From Sceloporus undulatus (lineage: Eukaryota > Chordata > Lepidosauria > Squamata > Phrynosomatidae), in the NCBI RefSeq assembly GCF_019175285.1, contig NC_056523.1, forward strand, positions 125,770,306 through 125,834,305: a stretch of 64,000 bases of DNA. Direction: 5' to 3'. The notes under the pieces are model-generated. The model was not told the DNA's origin, ran no database searches, and saw only the letters and a program-made list of their open reading frames with translations. This document shows positions 44,755-56,211 of the stretch, piece after piece. The position numbers and the translations under genes are program-made. Numbering within the stretch: the first letter of the stretch is position 1; every line of letters starts with the position of its first letter.

Positions 44755-45125
44755 CTGCCCATATGGCCGCCGTCATGAGGACGTCACGGCACCGCGCCCT
44801 CTAGACGTGACGTCCTTGCTCTGCGTTTCGGAGCTCCTTCCTGGTTTGTCCACTGGGCGCAGCCTTCAGCACGGCTGCGGCCCAGCGGCCTAAAGGGGGC
44901 CGGCTCCTTTCTCTTCTCCCCGCCGCCGTGGGGTGTCCTTGGGGCTTCAAGCCCCAGGCCCCCCTTTTCAGGCTGCGGGGAAGCGGAGTTTTGCTGCTTC
45001 CCCCGCGCCCGAAAAGCGGCGGAATCGGGGCCTCAGTGGCTGGCCGTGTAGCCGCTGAAGCCCCGATACTCTGGGGAAAGGGGCGGGTCCAGACCGCCCC
45101 AAATGGGCGGTCTAACTGCCATTGT
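44755..45125 (-). mobile_element. GC-rich dispersed element, copy 1 (partner 52771)
   Basis: Shares blocks with 52771-53160: ACGTGACGTC, GGAGCTCCTT, GGGTGTCCTTGGGGCTTCAA, GCCCCGATACTCTGGGGAAA and GGCGGGTCCAGACCGCCCC. A minus-strand frame is similar in both copies (RPFGAVWTRPFPQSIGASAA). Probably non-autonomous DNA transposon; termini resemble 53515-53690. Confidence 0.6.
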
Positions 45126-45133
45126 TTAGGTAT

Positions 45134-45362
45134 GAGCCAGCGTGGTAATGTGGTTTGAGCATTTACTGTGACCGGGAAACCAGGGTTCAAACCCAGGCAG
45201 GCCACAAAAACCCACTGGGTGACTTGGGTAACTCACACTCTCCTCAAGCCTCAGAAGATGACAGTGGCAACCTCACTCTGAAGAAATGCCAAGAAAATTC
45301 CATGATAGAGATCCCCTTAGGGTTGTTGGTGGAAAACAACTTGAAAACACACAGCAACACAT
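45134..45362 (+). mobile_element. tRNA-derived lizard SINE
   Basis: GAGCCAGCGTGGTAATGTGG, B-box-like GGGTTCAAACCC, ACTGGGTGACTTGGGTAACT and ATGATAGAGATCCCCTTAGG, with an AACAC-type tail. Full length but diverged. Abuts the GC-rich element. Confidence 0.75.
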
Positions 45363-45384
45363 CGCATACACATATACATTGTGT

Positions 45385-45453
45385 ATATCAATTGTCTTCC
45401 TTATCTGAAATGTTTGGCACTAGAAGAGTTTGGGATTTCGAAATAGCTGTATT
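45385..45453. mobile_element. Tigger-like fragment
   Basis: TTCCTTATCTGAAATGTTTG and GAGTTTGGGATTTCGAAATA are the inverse of the terminal part of 36325-36645. Confidence 0.5.
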
Positions 45454-45455
45454 TG

Positions 45456-47095
45456 CATAGAACATAGAGTTGGAAAGACCACAAGGGCCATCCAGTCCAA
45501 CCCCTGCCATGCAGGAAAGCACAATCAAGCATCCCCGACAGATGACCATCCAGCCTCTGAAAACTTTAAGGAAGGAGACTCCCACTATACTCGGAGGAGT
45601 TTGTTCCACTGTCGAACAGCCCTTACTGTCAGGAAGTTCCTCCTAATGCTGAGGTGGAATCCTTTTTCCTGCAGCTTGCATCCATTGCTCCGGTCGTGTT
45701 CTCGTGGAGCAGCAGAAAACAAGCTTTCTCCCTCCTCAATATGACATCCCTTCAAATATTTAAACAGGGCTATCAATCACCCACCTCTTAACCTTCTCTC
45801 TCTCCAGGCTAAACATCCCCAGCTCCCTAAGACGTTCCTCATAGGACATGGTTTCCAGACCTTTCAGCATTTTAGTCACCCTCCTTGGACACGCTCCAGT
45901 TTTTCCAGTGTCCTTTTGAACTGTGGCCCAGAACTGGACACAATATTCCAGTGGGGCCTGACCAAAGTAGAGTAACGTGGCACTATTACTCTCTGTGATC
46001 GAACATATACTTTTATTGATGCAGCCTAAAATTGCCTTGGCCTTTTTAGCTGCCCCAGCACACTGTTGACTCATATTCAACTTGTGGTCTACTGGACTCC
46101 TAGATCCCTTTCACTAATAGTTTCGATTCAGCCAGGTGTCCCCCCATCCTAATCTGTGCATTTCATTTTCTGCCCTAATGGCAGTACCTTACTCTTTCCT
46201 GTGTTGAATTTCATTTGTTAGCTTTGGCCAGATTTCTAGTCTATCAGTCATTTAGCTACTCTCCCCCCCCCTAATTTGGTGGGTGTCACTGAAAATTTGA
46301 TAAGTATGTCCCCAATTTTGTCCTCCAAGTCATTGATAAAGATGTTGAATAGCACTGGACCCAGGACAGAGCCCTGTGGGACCCCACTGGTCACTTCTCT
46401 CCAGGATGAAAAGAGCCATTACTGTATTGAGAACCCTTTGGGTTCAGTCAGTCAACCAATACACAATCCATGTAACAGTTGCCTTGTCTAGCCCACATTT
46501 CTAGAAGCTTGTTGTGCAAGATAATCATGGGGAACTTACTATATCCACAGCATCCCCTCATCTAATGAGCTGGTATTTTTATTTAAAAGAGAGATCTGGT
46601 TTGTCTGGCATGACTTGTTTCTCTGAAACCCATGTTGACTTTTTGTGATTAGTGGCATTGCCTTCTAATGTTCACAGACTCTTCAGAACATTCTCTAGAA
46701 TCTTTCCTGTTTAGATGTCAGACACTGGATGATAATTTTTTTGGATCCTCTTTTTTCCTCTTTTTCCCTTTTTGAAGATGGGGACAACGTTTGCCCTCCT
46801 CCAGTCTGCTGGCACTTCTCCTGTTCTCCAGGAGTTCTCAAAGATTATTACCAATGGTTCCGATTATATTGAATTTGCCAGTTCTTTAAACCTTGGATGT
46901 AGTTCATCTGGTCCTGGAGACTTATATCGTTAGGTAACAGGTATTCCCTGTACTATCTCTTTACTTATCTGTGCTGAAATTCCCCATTCTGTCCTCTGCT
47001 CCATATCCTCAGGTTGAGCACCCTTACCTTTTCTGAGAAGACTGAAGCAAAAAGGTATAATCTGCCTTTTCTCTTGTCCCCTGTTAGCATTTTGC
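45456..47095 (-). mobile_element. CR1 LINE relic, 3' part of RT
   Basis: Minus text runs from the CR1 3' end (45456 upward) through YEERLRELGMFSLEREK, KLKGCINKSI-like and upstream RT stretches; the plus-strand phrase GAGTTCTCAAAGATTATTACCAATGGTTC region reflects the RT thumb. Plus phrases such as GTTGAATAGCACTGGACCCA are standard CR1 antisense. 5'-truncated, decayed. Confidence 0.8.
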
Positions 47096-48799
47096 CTTCT
47101 ACACAGAAGATTAGGACAACTACAAGAAGAACTACTTCAAGAAGAAACTACAAGAAGATAGGAAAACAAAAATATGCTGGTTCCCAGTGATCAGTTACAA
47201 AAATTATGATTCACATTAAGAGCTCACATGTTATCTGTGATTCAGCCATGTGATAGATCACATGCATTATCTATGCCTAATGATTCGTTCTGCCAATTTC
47301 TAGCCTTTCCAGCTGTGATGTTCTATAAAATAGCTTGTTTGGTTCCGCTTCACAATTTATTTGTCCATTTTCATGGAACATACATTAAGTAACCTTAACT
47401 TATTTGTCCCTTTTGTGGAAGACCCATTAAAATAGCATAACAAATAGATATTGGGGTGTGGGCTTATCATCATTTCAGATAGTTATTTTGGGGTGGGGTT
47501 ACCACGTTGTCTGCGCCTCCATTTCCCTAGCTTGTCTTCATCTCCCCCCCCCCCCAACACACACACACACCAAGTCGGGTGCCAGCTATCTTCAATCTCA
47601 ATTTACTCCTTGCTAGATATTTTTCCCATCATTTGGTCTAGCTGTGGGCTTAAAGTTACATATGGGAAATCACTAGTTCTTGTGCTCATTTGCCTTGAAA
47701 GAGCCATTATAGGAGCTGCATACTGAGCATACTCCCTGGCCATTTGCAGACAATTTTTGCTCACCACTAGCAACCAGGTCAGTATTTAATTATAGCTGCT
47801 TTAAAGGAAAATCATTTTCCTTAACCCAAATGTAAATTAGCTTTTTCTTTTCCCCTGCTATATGCGTTTTTAAACATCCATTGTATAGAGAGCTTGCCTG
47901 TGAAACATTTCAGCTGGAAAAAAACGAATAAGCAGCAGCTGCTAGCCTGCTAATACTTATTAAATAAGATGGCTGCAGCTCTTATGCTGCCTTAGTAGCG
48001 GGTTGAAGTTCACTGGGAATCTTTGTTCTTAAGTGTGTTGCTCAGATCCTTGAAGTTTCAGTAATTTAGAAAGATTGCTGTTAGTTTAATATCTCTTATC
48101 TAGTTTCTGCTGTATGTTTTTTTGTTTGTTTTGTTGTTTTTGCTCTTACTCTGTTGTTTGATTCCAGACATAGAAAAGAAGGGTGGGATGTTAAACACAC
48201 AAGAGGTTGAAGATTTTTTTCCACCCAAGCCTATGTTTGGCTTAGAATGTAGTTTGGCTTGCCTTCTTTTAGGGTAGAAAACTTGTTGATAATTGTTGCT
48301 TGCATTCATTCTTTTCACTGCCAGCTCAGTTGTAACTTATTCAGAGAACTATGCCAATAAATAGACAGTTTTAAGATGGATTTATGTGGTTGAAAACTCC
48401 TTCAGCAAACAACTTTTCTTGTCCTTCAGTGTCCTGTAGTTGGCTGAAATGATAATGAAGTAGCAACATCATTTTGTAGATTCATCTTGTAGATACCAAA
48501 AACTGGGTGTTTATAACAACTGTGTGAAAGTCAAAGGATAGACCAGATACCCAGCATAATTTGCTTAGGGTTCATCATGTGTTGTTAAAACAGACCAGCA
48601 GCAGTCAGCCCATGGCAGTATGGCTGGAAGCCAGTCTTGACAAACTGGGGACAGTGGCTATCATGGTTGTATAACTCACCCTAGCGATAATGGAGGTCTG
48701 TCAAGAAATATTGTGGAATGAGGAGCAATTAAGCTAACCCGTTTCATGAAGTGTTGCGATAGCAGCCCGTTTTGTAGTAAACCACCTTCTCTCAACACA
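47096..48799. other. Unassigned DNA
   Basis: Contains a C-run followed by (CA)n near 47546-47572. No exon or known repeat seen. Confidence 0.4.
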
Positions 48800-49020
48800 A
48801 TTCATATCCTCCATATCCGTGGATATGGAGGGCTGACCATATCAATAGGTCAATATGACATAATGGTAATAAGTGTGGACTTTTTGAGGGAAAAGCAAAA
48901 GAGAATAAATGAAAAATTGTCAACTTGTAAATTTCCAGAGGATTTCAGCAATTCCATTCTTGAGAGTTCTCAACAATTCCATTTTTTCGAGGAATGTACC
49001 ATTTTCCTTGAAAAAAACTA
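48800..49020 (+). repeat. Dispersed repeat shared with 53.2-53.33 kb (inverted)
   Basis: A frame reads DFLREKQKRINEKLSTCKF; the minus strand near 53290-53230 reads REQQKRINEKWSTDKIFQ. A Tigger-like end CTCCATATCCGTGGATATGG lies at 48810. Probably internal Tigger-type sequence, but not proved. Confidence 0.4.
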
Positions 49021-49409
49021 GTGAAATACAGAAGATATAATGTATCACACTGTTGATGAGCAAATTTCTTTGTAACTTGGGGTCAGAAGTTAGGGATCAG
49101 AAAGAAATGGGGTAAAAGGGACGGTAAACAGATATTCATAGTGGACCCTGGGTTTTTTGGGCTTCCCCTTCCCATTTTTGTTCTCAGTTGCTCATGACAA
49201 GGTGGGCAAAGTGTGCCCCAAAGGCCACATGTGCCCCACCCAGGTTGCTTCATGGCCCCCTGGGGCCTCCAGGAGTCAGTGTTTTTCAAAATACGGTAAC
49301 TTCAAAATGCCCCAAGATGGCCTTGAGGGTGTGAAGGGCATTTCTGCAAAAATGACAAGAATAATATTAAGCAGTCAATTGGTGATAATGCTGTCCTTAT
49401 CTCTTAGCA
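49021..49409. other. Unassigned DNA
   Basis: No feature recognised. Confidence 0.35.
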
Positions 49410-49546
49410 CAGTGGTTTTCAACCTTGGGTCCTCTGTGCATTTAAAACTTCAGGTCCCAGAATCTTTGATCATTTGGGCAAGTTGGCTGGGACGTCCGGA
49501 AGTTGAAGTCCAAAACATTAGGAGAGCCAAAGGTTTAGAACCACTG
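49410..49546. mobile_element. Foldback hAT-type MITE, near-8-bp TSD
   Basis: Starts CAGTGGTTTTCAACCTTGGG and ends GGTTTAGAACCACTG. Flanks TCTTAGCA and TCTGTAGC are imperfect 8-bp duplicates. Inner arms TTTGATCATTTGGGCAAGTT lie at the centre. Non-coding. Confidence 0.65.
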
Positions 49547-49854
49547 TCTGTAGCAGGTGGGGATTTTGGGGGGATAGATTTTTTAGTGGATGGGAGAAGA
49601 ATGGTAGAGAGCATACTCTCCAAATGGACTCATGCTGGTCCACAAGTTCTCAGCTGCTAGTCCTTAGACAGTTTCCGAAAAGAAAGAAATGCATATAGCA
49701 AAGGACGCCCAAACTAACCTGTCCCTGGCACATTGTAAGGTGGGAAGAATTGCCATTGCCACAAATCACAGCTTGAAAAGCACAGGTTTAACAGATGGTG
49801 ATTGTTCCCAAGACCACCGTTGAGTCTAATTTACAAGCCTCTGGTAGTAAAAAG

Positions 49855-50550
49855 TTAGAATACAGTTGAAGAGAGACCGCAAGGCCTCCAGTCCAATCCC
49901 TTGCCATGCAGGAAATCTAAATCAAGCAGCACCCCGACAGATGGCCATCCAGCCTCTGTTTAAAGACCTCTAAGGAAGGAGACTCCACGACATCCGGGGT
50001 GTGGTTCCACTGTCGAACAGCCCTTACTGTCAGGAAGTTCCTCCTAATGTTGAGGTGGAATCTCTTTTCCTGTAGTTTATCCATTGTTTCCAAGTCTTGT
50101 TCTCTGGAGCAGCAAGAAACAAGTTAGCTCCCTCCTCAATATGACATCCTTTCAAGTATTTAAACAGGGCTATCATATCACCCTTCTTAACCTTCTCTTC
50201 TCCAGGCTAAACATACCCAGCTCCCAACTCATTCCTCATAGGGCATGGTTTCCAGACCTTCACCATTTTATAGTCGCCCTCCTTTGGACACACTCCAGTT
50301 GTTCCTCAACATCATATAGAATTGTGGTGCCCAGAAGTGGGCACAATATTCCAGGTGGGGCCTGACCAGAGCAAAATAGATGGCATTATTATTTCCCTTG
50401 ATCTGGACTTATACTTTCTATGAGGCAGCCTAAAATCGCATTGGTCTTGTTTAGCTGCTGCATCACACTGTTGACTCATGTTCAATTGTGGTCTACTTGA
50501 ATTCCCCAGATCCTTTTCTCATGTAGTCTAGTTCAACCAGGTGTCACCTA
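49855..50550 (-). mobile_element. CR1 LINE 3' fragment
   Basis: Close in order and content to 45456-46140: CAGCCTCTGTTTAAAGACCT, GTCAGGAAGTTCCTCCTAAT, CAAGTATTTAAACAGGGCTA, GTGGGGCCTGACCAGAGC. 5'-truncated. Confidence 0.75.
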
Positions 50551-50825
50551 TCCTAGTTTGTCCCTATTCGCTCTACTGGTACTCTAGTAGACATGGAAGG
50601 AGAGGCTGTATCACAGAAGAGAGAAAGAGACAGTTTTTTGTCTGAAGAGCTAAAGGTGGACAGACACTTTGGGGTCTGTGTCCTGCCCTATCCTAGTTTG
50701 TCCCTATATCCTCATATGGTACTCTAGTAGACATGGAAGGAGAGGCTGTATCACAGAAAGAGACAGTGTTTTGTCTGAGAGAGCTAAAGGGTGACAGACA
50801 CTTTGGGGTCTTGTCCTGCCCTGTG
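50551..50825 (+). repeat. 140-bp tandem duplication
   Basis: TCCTAGTTTGTCCCTAT starts at 50551 and 50691. Both copies carry CTAGTAGACATGGAAGGAGA and GACACTTTGGGGTCT. Small internal length differences only. It begins in CR1 text, so it arose after that insertion. Confidence 0.8.
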
Positions 50826-51948
50826 TACTACCAGCATGTGGTCACCAACAGGTTAGCTTGAGGGAATGTCTTGAAGGAGAAGAGATACCACCACCACCCG
50901 TTCTACTATGTACAATTTCCTGATGTGGATTCGAACCTTTATCTCACCAGGCCAATTAGCAGTCTGCTCACTATTGCATGCTAGCTCTCAAGGGCCAGAT
51001 CTGAGGCGAGGAGACACAAGAGAAAGCAACATCTTGCATCCTATCTTTTACTGGAAATCCCTTTCCTCCCCTTCCCTCCAGCCTCTGTTATTTTTTTTTT
51101 TAAATTTTTTACCAAGTGTCATTATCCATATTATTTTATAAACTTTTCACAGACTTGGAGCTAACTGCCAGTTCCCTGTTGGGTTGACATTCTGTTACAG
51201 GTGTGGCAGCAACACTTTGGGCTACCAAACCACATATTTAAATCTTTTATACTACCCACTTGTGTAACTTGGATTATCTGATGGGCAGCCACCGGGATGT
51301 GTGAATAATTATGTAAGGAAATTTCCAGCAGCCGTTCATTCTAGCACTACTTACCCACCAAAACACCCATGAATGGCAACACAAATGGAAGTCCTCTGAA
51401 CACTGCTAAGAGAGGAAGCATTCTTCTGTTGCACCGAAGAGAGATCGCTTGCAAAACCATGTGTGGTGTGTGCTAGCTTGAGAAAAAATATTGTTGGGAA
51501 ATAAATAATTCTTTCACAAGAACATCTTGTTACTAGCTCAGTGTGATGTTCATATACCTAAGATTTTGGGGTGCAATGTATTATGGCTTGTGTTGAGTAA
51601 CAGTGTGTATTTGCTGCACTACCTTAGGCAGCAAGCTATCATGGATCACTCCAGAGGGTGAGTAATGCTCACATTTAGGTACAAAATTGCCCTTTTCTCT
51701 TATTAACGTTTTAAGATTTAAGCTGGTGGCTTTTTTATCATCATTCTTTCCAGAAAGCTAGTGCCCGTAGGACAGTGCCGTGGACATACTAATTTCAGAC
51801 AGGACTAGAACTGGGTGGCTGCAGACTGGTGGAAAGCGCTGGCCTGCACACGTACTAGGGTTGCCTCGGGGCGCCTTTCCAGACACCCACAACCCTAGTA
51901 CGTTGGCCGCGGCGTTGGTAATGGGGCGCCCTTTTCTACATGGGCGCC
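50826..51948. other. Unassigned DNA, GC-rich at the right
   Basis: 51760-51948 is GC-rich and abuts the LTR; it may be part of a DNA element interrupted by the LTR. The rest is unassigned. Confidence 0.35.
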
Positions 51949-52770
51949 GGTGGTGATCCCTGGGAGGCAATTAGCCTGTGTGTGGGCTTACTCCCAGGAG
52001 CCTTTTAACACTCCCTTCTAGGATCTCCTAGGTCTCCATTCCCCTCCCTGCCGAGCTGGATGAGACCCTTGAGGTCGGTAGTCCTCGCCACCACCCAGTG
52101 AATGAATCTCAATGAACTACGTTTCCCTAAGCACACACTGGGACTTGCTAGGGATCTCTCTAGTTTAAGCACAGTAATCAGCAACCGAGCAAAAGGCACG
52201 TTCCAGGAGCAGAGAGAGCCAGCAGAATCTTTTAAAGAAAGATGTTTATTTTAAAGAAATAGCAATAGGATAGAAGACAATCACTCACTCATGCAAGGCC
52301 TTCTTGCCTGCAGGTGGTAGAAAGCATAGTACAAAGAGTTCATTTCAGGCAAGCTATTAGATAAACATAACAAAACCTAAACGCACTAGCTAGCACATTT
52401 CCTAGCTACTCACACAGTGATGGGATTTGCAGTTCGTGTTGAGTTCTCAGATGCAAGGAGCTGGTCCCATGGCCTAGCACCACTGCATCACTTTTGCCTG
52501 CCTCCGTGCAAGCCCCCAGCTGTTTTCCCCCAAACAAACACAAAGATGGAGAAAAAAGAAGCATGATCCTACAGGGTATTAAAGTCCTCTCCTGGAACCT
52601 TCTTGAAAAGGCTGCTCTGCACTGCTGATTGGCCAGGTGAGCCTTACACAGCTAGATGTAGCTGCTCATTAGCAGTGTGATGTCACTCTCATTAGCATGT
52701 ACCTCCCCCAGATTAACCCTTTGTGGTGTCAGGGGAAGTCCCCAAATGACTGGAGGGCCCAGTCATCACA
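51949..52770 (-). mobile_element. Solo LTR, same family as 11761-12599
   Basis: Minus orientation: ends TGTGATGACTGGGCCCTCCA (52770 downward) and closes near GGGATCACC. AATAAACATC lies near 52240 on the minus strand, as in the other copy. More diverged from, and partly different in sequence to, the 11.8-kb copy, so probably another subfamily or older. Target duplication unclear. No internal region. Confidence 0.7.
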
Positions 52771-53160
52771 GGGCCACCATTACGACGTCACAGCCGCACC
52801 ACCTCCAAATGGGGTCCGGACGTGACATCTTGGTGCTGCTGAAAGGCGCTTGCGGCGCCAGAAGGAACCCGTTTTGGAGCTCCTTGGCCATCATACGCTG
52901 CCGCCTTAAGTTAAAAACAGCTGTGCCAAGATACAAAGAAAAAGGGCCGAGCAGCTCCTTTTCTCTTCCCGGATGCTTTGGGATGTCCTTGAAGCTTGAA
53001 GCCCCAAGGACACCCCTTTCCAGGCCACGGGGAGCAGCCTTTGGCCACTTCCCGCGGCCTGGAAAAGCAGCGGATCGGGGCCTGGCTGCCACTGGGGCAG
53101 CTGAGCCCCGATATGTTTGGGGAAAGGGGCGGGTGCAGGCCGTCCCAAAGGGGGGTCTAT
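52771..53160 (-). mobile_element. GC-rich dispersed element, copy 2
   Basis: Blocks ACGACGTCACAGCCGCACCA, CGGACGTGACATC, TTGGGATGTCCTTGAAGCTT, GATCGGGGCCTGGCTGCCAC and GCCCCGATATGTTTGGGGAA parallel 44755-45125. It starts exactly at the LTR edge, so the LTR inserted at or near its left end. Confidence 0.6.
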
Positions 53161-53334
53161 ATCCCACCTGTATTTTCCTGATTGGTTAGAGAAAGGGAAG
53201 CATTGGTTGAAAGGGATGCACTGATTCAAATCCCTCTGGAAAATCTTATCAGTTGACCATTTTTCATTTATTCTCTTTTGCTGTTCCCTCAAAAGGTGAC
53301 TGTACCCCCAATTGTGTCATATTGACTTAATGAT

Positions 53335-53514
53335 TATGGTTAGCTCTCTATATTCATGGATTCTGCATCCAAAGATTCAACCAACCACAGTTAGAAAATA
53401 TTCCCCTCAAAAAAATTCATATAGCAAACAATGTTGCCAGTTTATATAAAGGACACCCTTTTACTAGTCACTGTATATAATGGCAGTTGAGCATCCAAAT
53501 ATTTTGGTATCCAT
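53335..53514. mobile_element. Tigger-like (MER2-type) relic
   Basis: CTCTCTATATTCATGGATTC, GATTCAACCAACCACAG, AGTTTATATAAAGGACACCC and GAGCATCCAAATATTTTGGT follow the order of the mammalian MER2/Tigger1 series as I recall it. Non-coding. Confidence 0.6.
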
Positions 53515-53690
53515 GCGCCGCCATTTTGATGCGACAGACGCTTAGTGTCCACATGTCCCAGCATCATAAGGACATCACGAGTGTGCCATTGGCATCCTTT
53601 TTGCTGCACAAGGGAGCTACGCAGCAAAACAAGGCACGAGAAGACTGTCCTTTTTGGGCGGTCTGTGTCCCGCCATTGTTTCATTTTGAT
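53515..53690. mobile_element. Short GC-flanked MITE
   Basis: Left CGCCGCCATTTTGATGCGAC and right GGGCGGTCTGTGTCCCGCCATT form short inverted ends around CGCCATT/AATGGCGG. The right end resembles those of the 44.8 and 52.8-kb elements. Confidence 0.45.
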
Positions 53691-53709
53691 CCCCACTTTT
53701 TTTGCTGTT

Positions 53710-53895
53710 GACAGGCCAAAACAAAGCTACTTTGGGTCACTTTGGGGGTATGCTGTTTAAATGATCCTGGAAGCTGTGCTACAGTCCTTTGGAATGGATT
53801 GTGGCTTTGGCGCTGCTTCTGGTCTCTTAGGATGCATGCATCATTTAAACAGCATACCTCCAAAGTGACCCGAAGCAGCTTTATTTTGGCCTGTC
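53710..53895. mobile_element. Palindromic MITE with 55-bp arms
   Basis: GACAGGCCAAAACAAAGCTA, CTTTGGGTCACTTTGGGGGT and ATGCTGTTTAAATGAT recur inverted at the right end (53841-53895) with only a few differences; the middle has a second inverted part. 186 bp, non-coding. Confidence 0.85.
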
Positions 53896-54374
53896 TGTAT
53901 GGGGCCATAAACATCTAATTTAAGTTGCATTTTACTGTATGTTTGTGCTTCTCCTGTCTTCATTTAGTTATACTTTCCTTCTTTCCTTGTATGTTTATAA
54001 TGTCAAAGTTACTGGTTATGAAGAGCTACAGTGTGAATATGAATGGAAATTGGAATGGTTGATGGAGATTAGGAACTAACTTTCTCTGAGAAAATCTTGT
54101 CAAGAAAAACTTAGACTAGAGCTTCTGTACAACAGATAACTTAAAGGCCCATAACAGCAGCAGACAATCTGTTCAGCCAGAAAAGAATTCCCTCCAGGCA
54201 AGTAGCTTGACAGACCTGATGCTCAAGGAGTATAATAACACAGTAGTGGCCAGCCTGGTAATGTGCTTGACAGATGGGGATTAGGAAATCTTCATATTAT
54301 TTTTAAAACTATTTTGAAGCATCTACTGACTTGGTGCTGTGTCACATCAGTCTGCAACAAGCTCAACATTCTAT
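53896..54374. other. Unassigned DNA
   Basis: No feature recognised. Confidence 0.35.
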
Positions 54375-55112
54375 ATGTTGTTGTTGTTGTTGTTGTTGTT
54401 GTGTGCCTTCAAGTCATTTCTGACTTATGGCAACCCTATCATAGGGTTTTCTTGGCAAGATTTCCTTTCCCCTGAGACTATGTGTTGGGAAATGTAGTTC
54501 TTTCTTGAAGATCGTTTGAAACTCAGGAAAGTAAGCAAGATTGTTTAATCTTACTATCAGAGTTTACATAGCGGAATATAAGGCAAGCAGGAAAACTCAA
54601 CTAGCTCACTCCTCTCCCAGCCACGTGTCCCCAATAAAAACACAGTCACTTGGTTAAAAGTGAAAAAAGAAGTTTACTTACAAAATCATGTGTATGAAGA
54701 GATACATAGGTCTAGCTTCATGTTGCAAGAAAAAAATGAGGTAGAAAAGCAGTCATCTCAGAAAGGTGCTACCCCAGCATCCTTTCAGCTCCGGACACAG
54801 GCATGCAGATTAGTTGGTAAGTTTAGTGCTAATGGCGACTCATCCTTGCTTTCTTCTTCTTGAGACAAAAGGTTAGGTGTCCTCATGGGTAAACAGGAAA
54901 TGAGGAGGGGCAATGAGGAGGGGTTGTTAGTGGGCAATAAATACCATAGACATGCATTACTAGAAGGTCTCAGCATGCGAAGTTGCTATATCCCAACACT
55001 ATGTGACTTGCCCAAAGTCACCCAGTGGGTTTCATGGTCAAGCTAAGAATTGAACCTTGGTCTCCAGAATCATAGTTCAACACTCAAACCACTGTGCCAC
55101 ACTGGTTCCTTC
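54375..55112 (-). mobile_element. tRNA-derived SINE split by an LTR
   Basis: Plus text starts with (GTT)n then GTGCCTTCAAGTCATTTCTG and TTTTCTTGGCAAGATTTCC up to 54482, and resumes TGACTTGCCCAAAGTCACCC at 55004 to CACTGTGCCACACTGGTTCC. Minus orientation. The 516-bp LTR fills the gap. Confidence 0.85.
54483..54998. mobile_element. Solo LTR, 516 bp, 5-bp TSD
   Basis: Termini TGTTGGGA and TCCCAACA are perfect inverted repeats with TG..CA ends. CTATG flanks both sides (54478-54482 and 54999-55003) within an interrupted SINE, which fixes both boundaries. It looks intact as a solo LTR and has no internal region. Family not resolved. Confidence 0.8.
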
Positions 55113-55685
55113 AATATAGCCATTAATTTTGGTACTGTTTTCTTTCTTTTCCTAGTAGAACCATGTGCAGAACCCAGTAAATGAATGTTCCTTTGGTAAA
55201 TGCTGTAACTTGCTGTACCCAGTTCAGGCATTCTAATTTCGTGAAGTAATTAGTTGTGATGACACAGTGAATCAGACTACCCAAATCAATTTTAGTAGTG
55301 TTGTAGTAGATCAGCCTTCCAATATTCTGGTTTTTACCTCCAACAAAGTTAAAACAATTGTTTTTCTAAAATTGGGACTGGATTGGCATGTTTTACCTCA
55401 ACACCACCTAAAGTTTTCCTGATGCAAGCATTAAGACTTCTTGCTAAATTCAGGGTCCTCCACCTAATAAAAGGGGCCTGGGCCTCACAAAGTAAGGAGA
55501 CATGTTGGATTGCAAAGAAGCATCTTTTTTGTTTTGTAAATGGATGTTAAATTTCCTTTGAGAATCCACATAGCCAGAAGGAGGAAGTTCCAGCCTGCAA
55601 ATAATACCTCTCCATACCATCTGAACTGAGAACAAAACCCATCAACATGCAGGCCCATGACTAACATCTTCATTTTTTGCTCCTG
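55113..55685. other. Unassigned DNA
   Basis: No feature recognised. Confidence 0.35.
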
Positions 55686-55800
55686 TATGATTTTTAACAC
55701 CTTGCCTGATGAAGAAGCCAGTGGAGCTTTGAAAGCTTGCAACATGTAATTGTGCATTTTGGTTGGCCCAATAAAATTATCATTGTTTGGTGGATTTTTA
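55686..55800. mobile_element. Penelope pLTR fragment
   Basis: CTGATGAAGAAGCCAGTGGA, GCTTTGAAAGCTTGCAACAT and TTTTGGTTGGCCCAATAAAA; the inverse of part of 39380-39430. Confidence 0.5.
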
Positions 55801-56211
55801 ATATTCTGGCTTGTTGGGTATGATAGTCCAAACATATCTGGAGGGTTCCAGGTTTGGGAAGGCTGTAGAGTTTTTCCTGAGAGATAAGAAAAGTAGGTCT
55901 AAGGTGTAACAGCAGATTGGCCTTTACTTGAAGATATTCACTTGGAGAAAAGTGAATTTTACTGCTGTGCTCTTATATACCTGGTATATGAAAGAAGGTT
56001 GGTGATCACGGTAATTTTGAGATGCTCCTACTGAGTTTTTGCTATAATTCTCATTGCTTCAGAAGAGGCATATCTTGTCAAACTCTTTGGGAATGAATCC
56101 AGCAGATTTAGCTAAATTTCTAAATTTCAGGCAACTCTTTTAACACCTGCTCATTATTATGCATTGCTTTAGTTGTATCCATTGCCCAAGTGAGGATCTG
56201 AAACTTGAGGT
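55801..56211. other. Unassigned DNA
   Basis: No feature recognised. Confidence 0.35.

Noticed and set aside
49157-49660. 167-codon plus-strand frame
   Set aside because: Overlaps a foldback MITE. No domain and no splice-site support.
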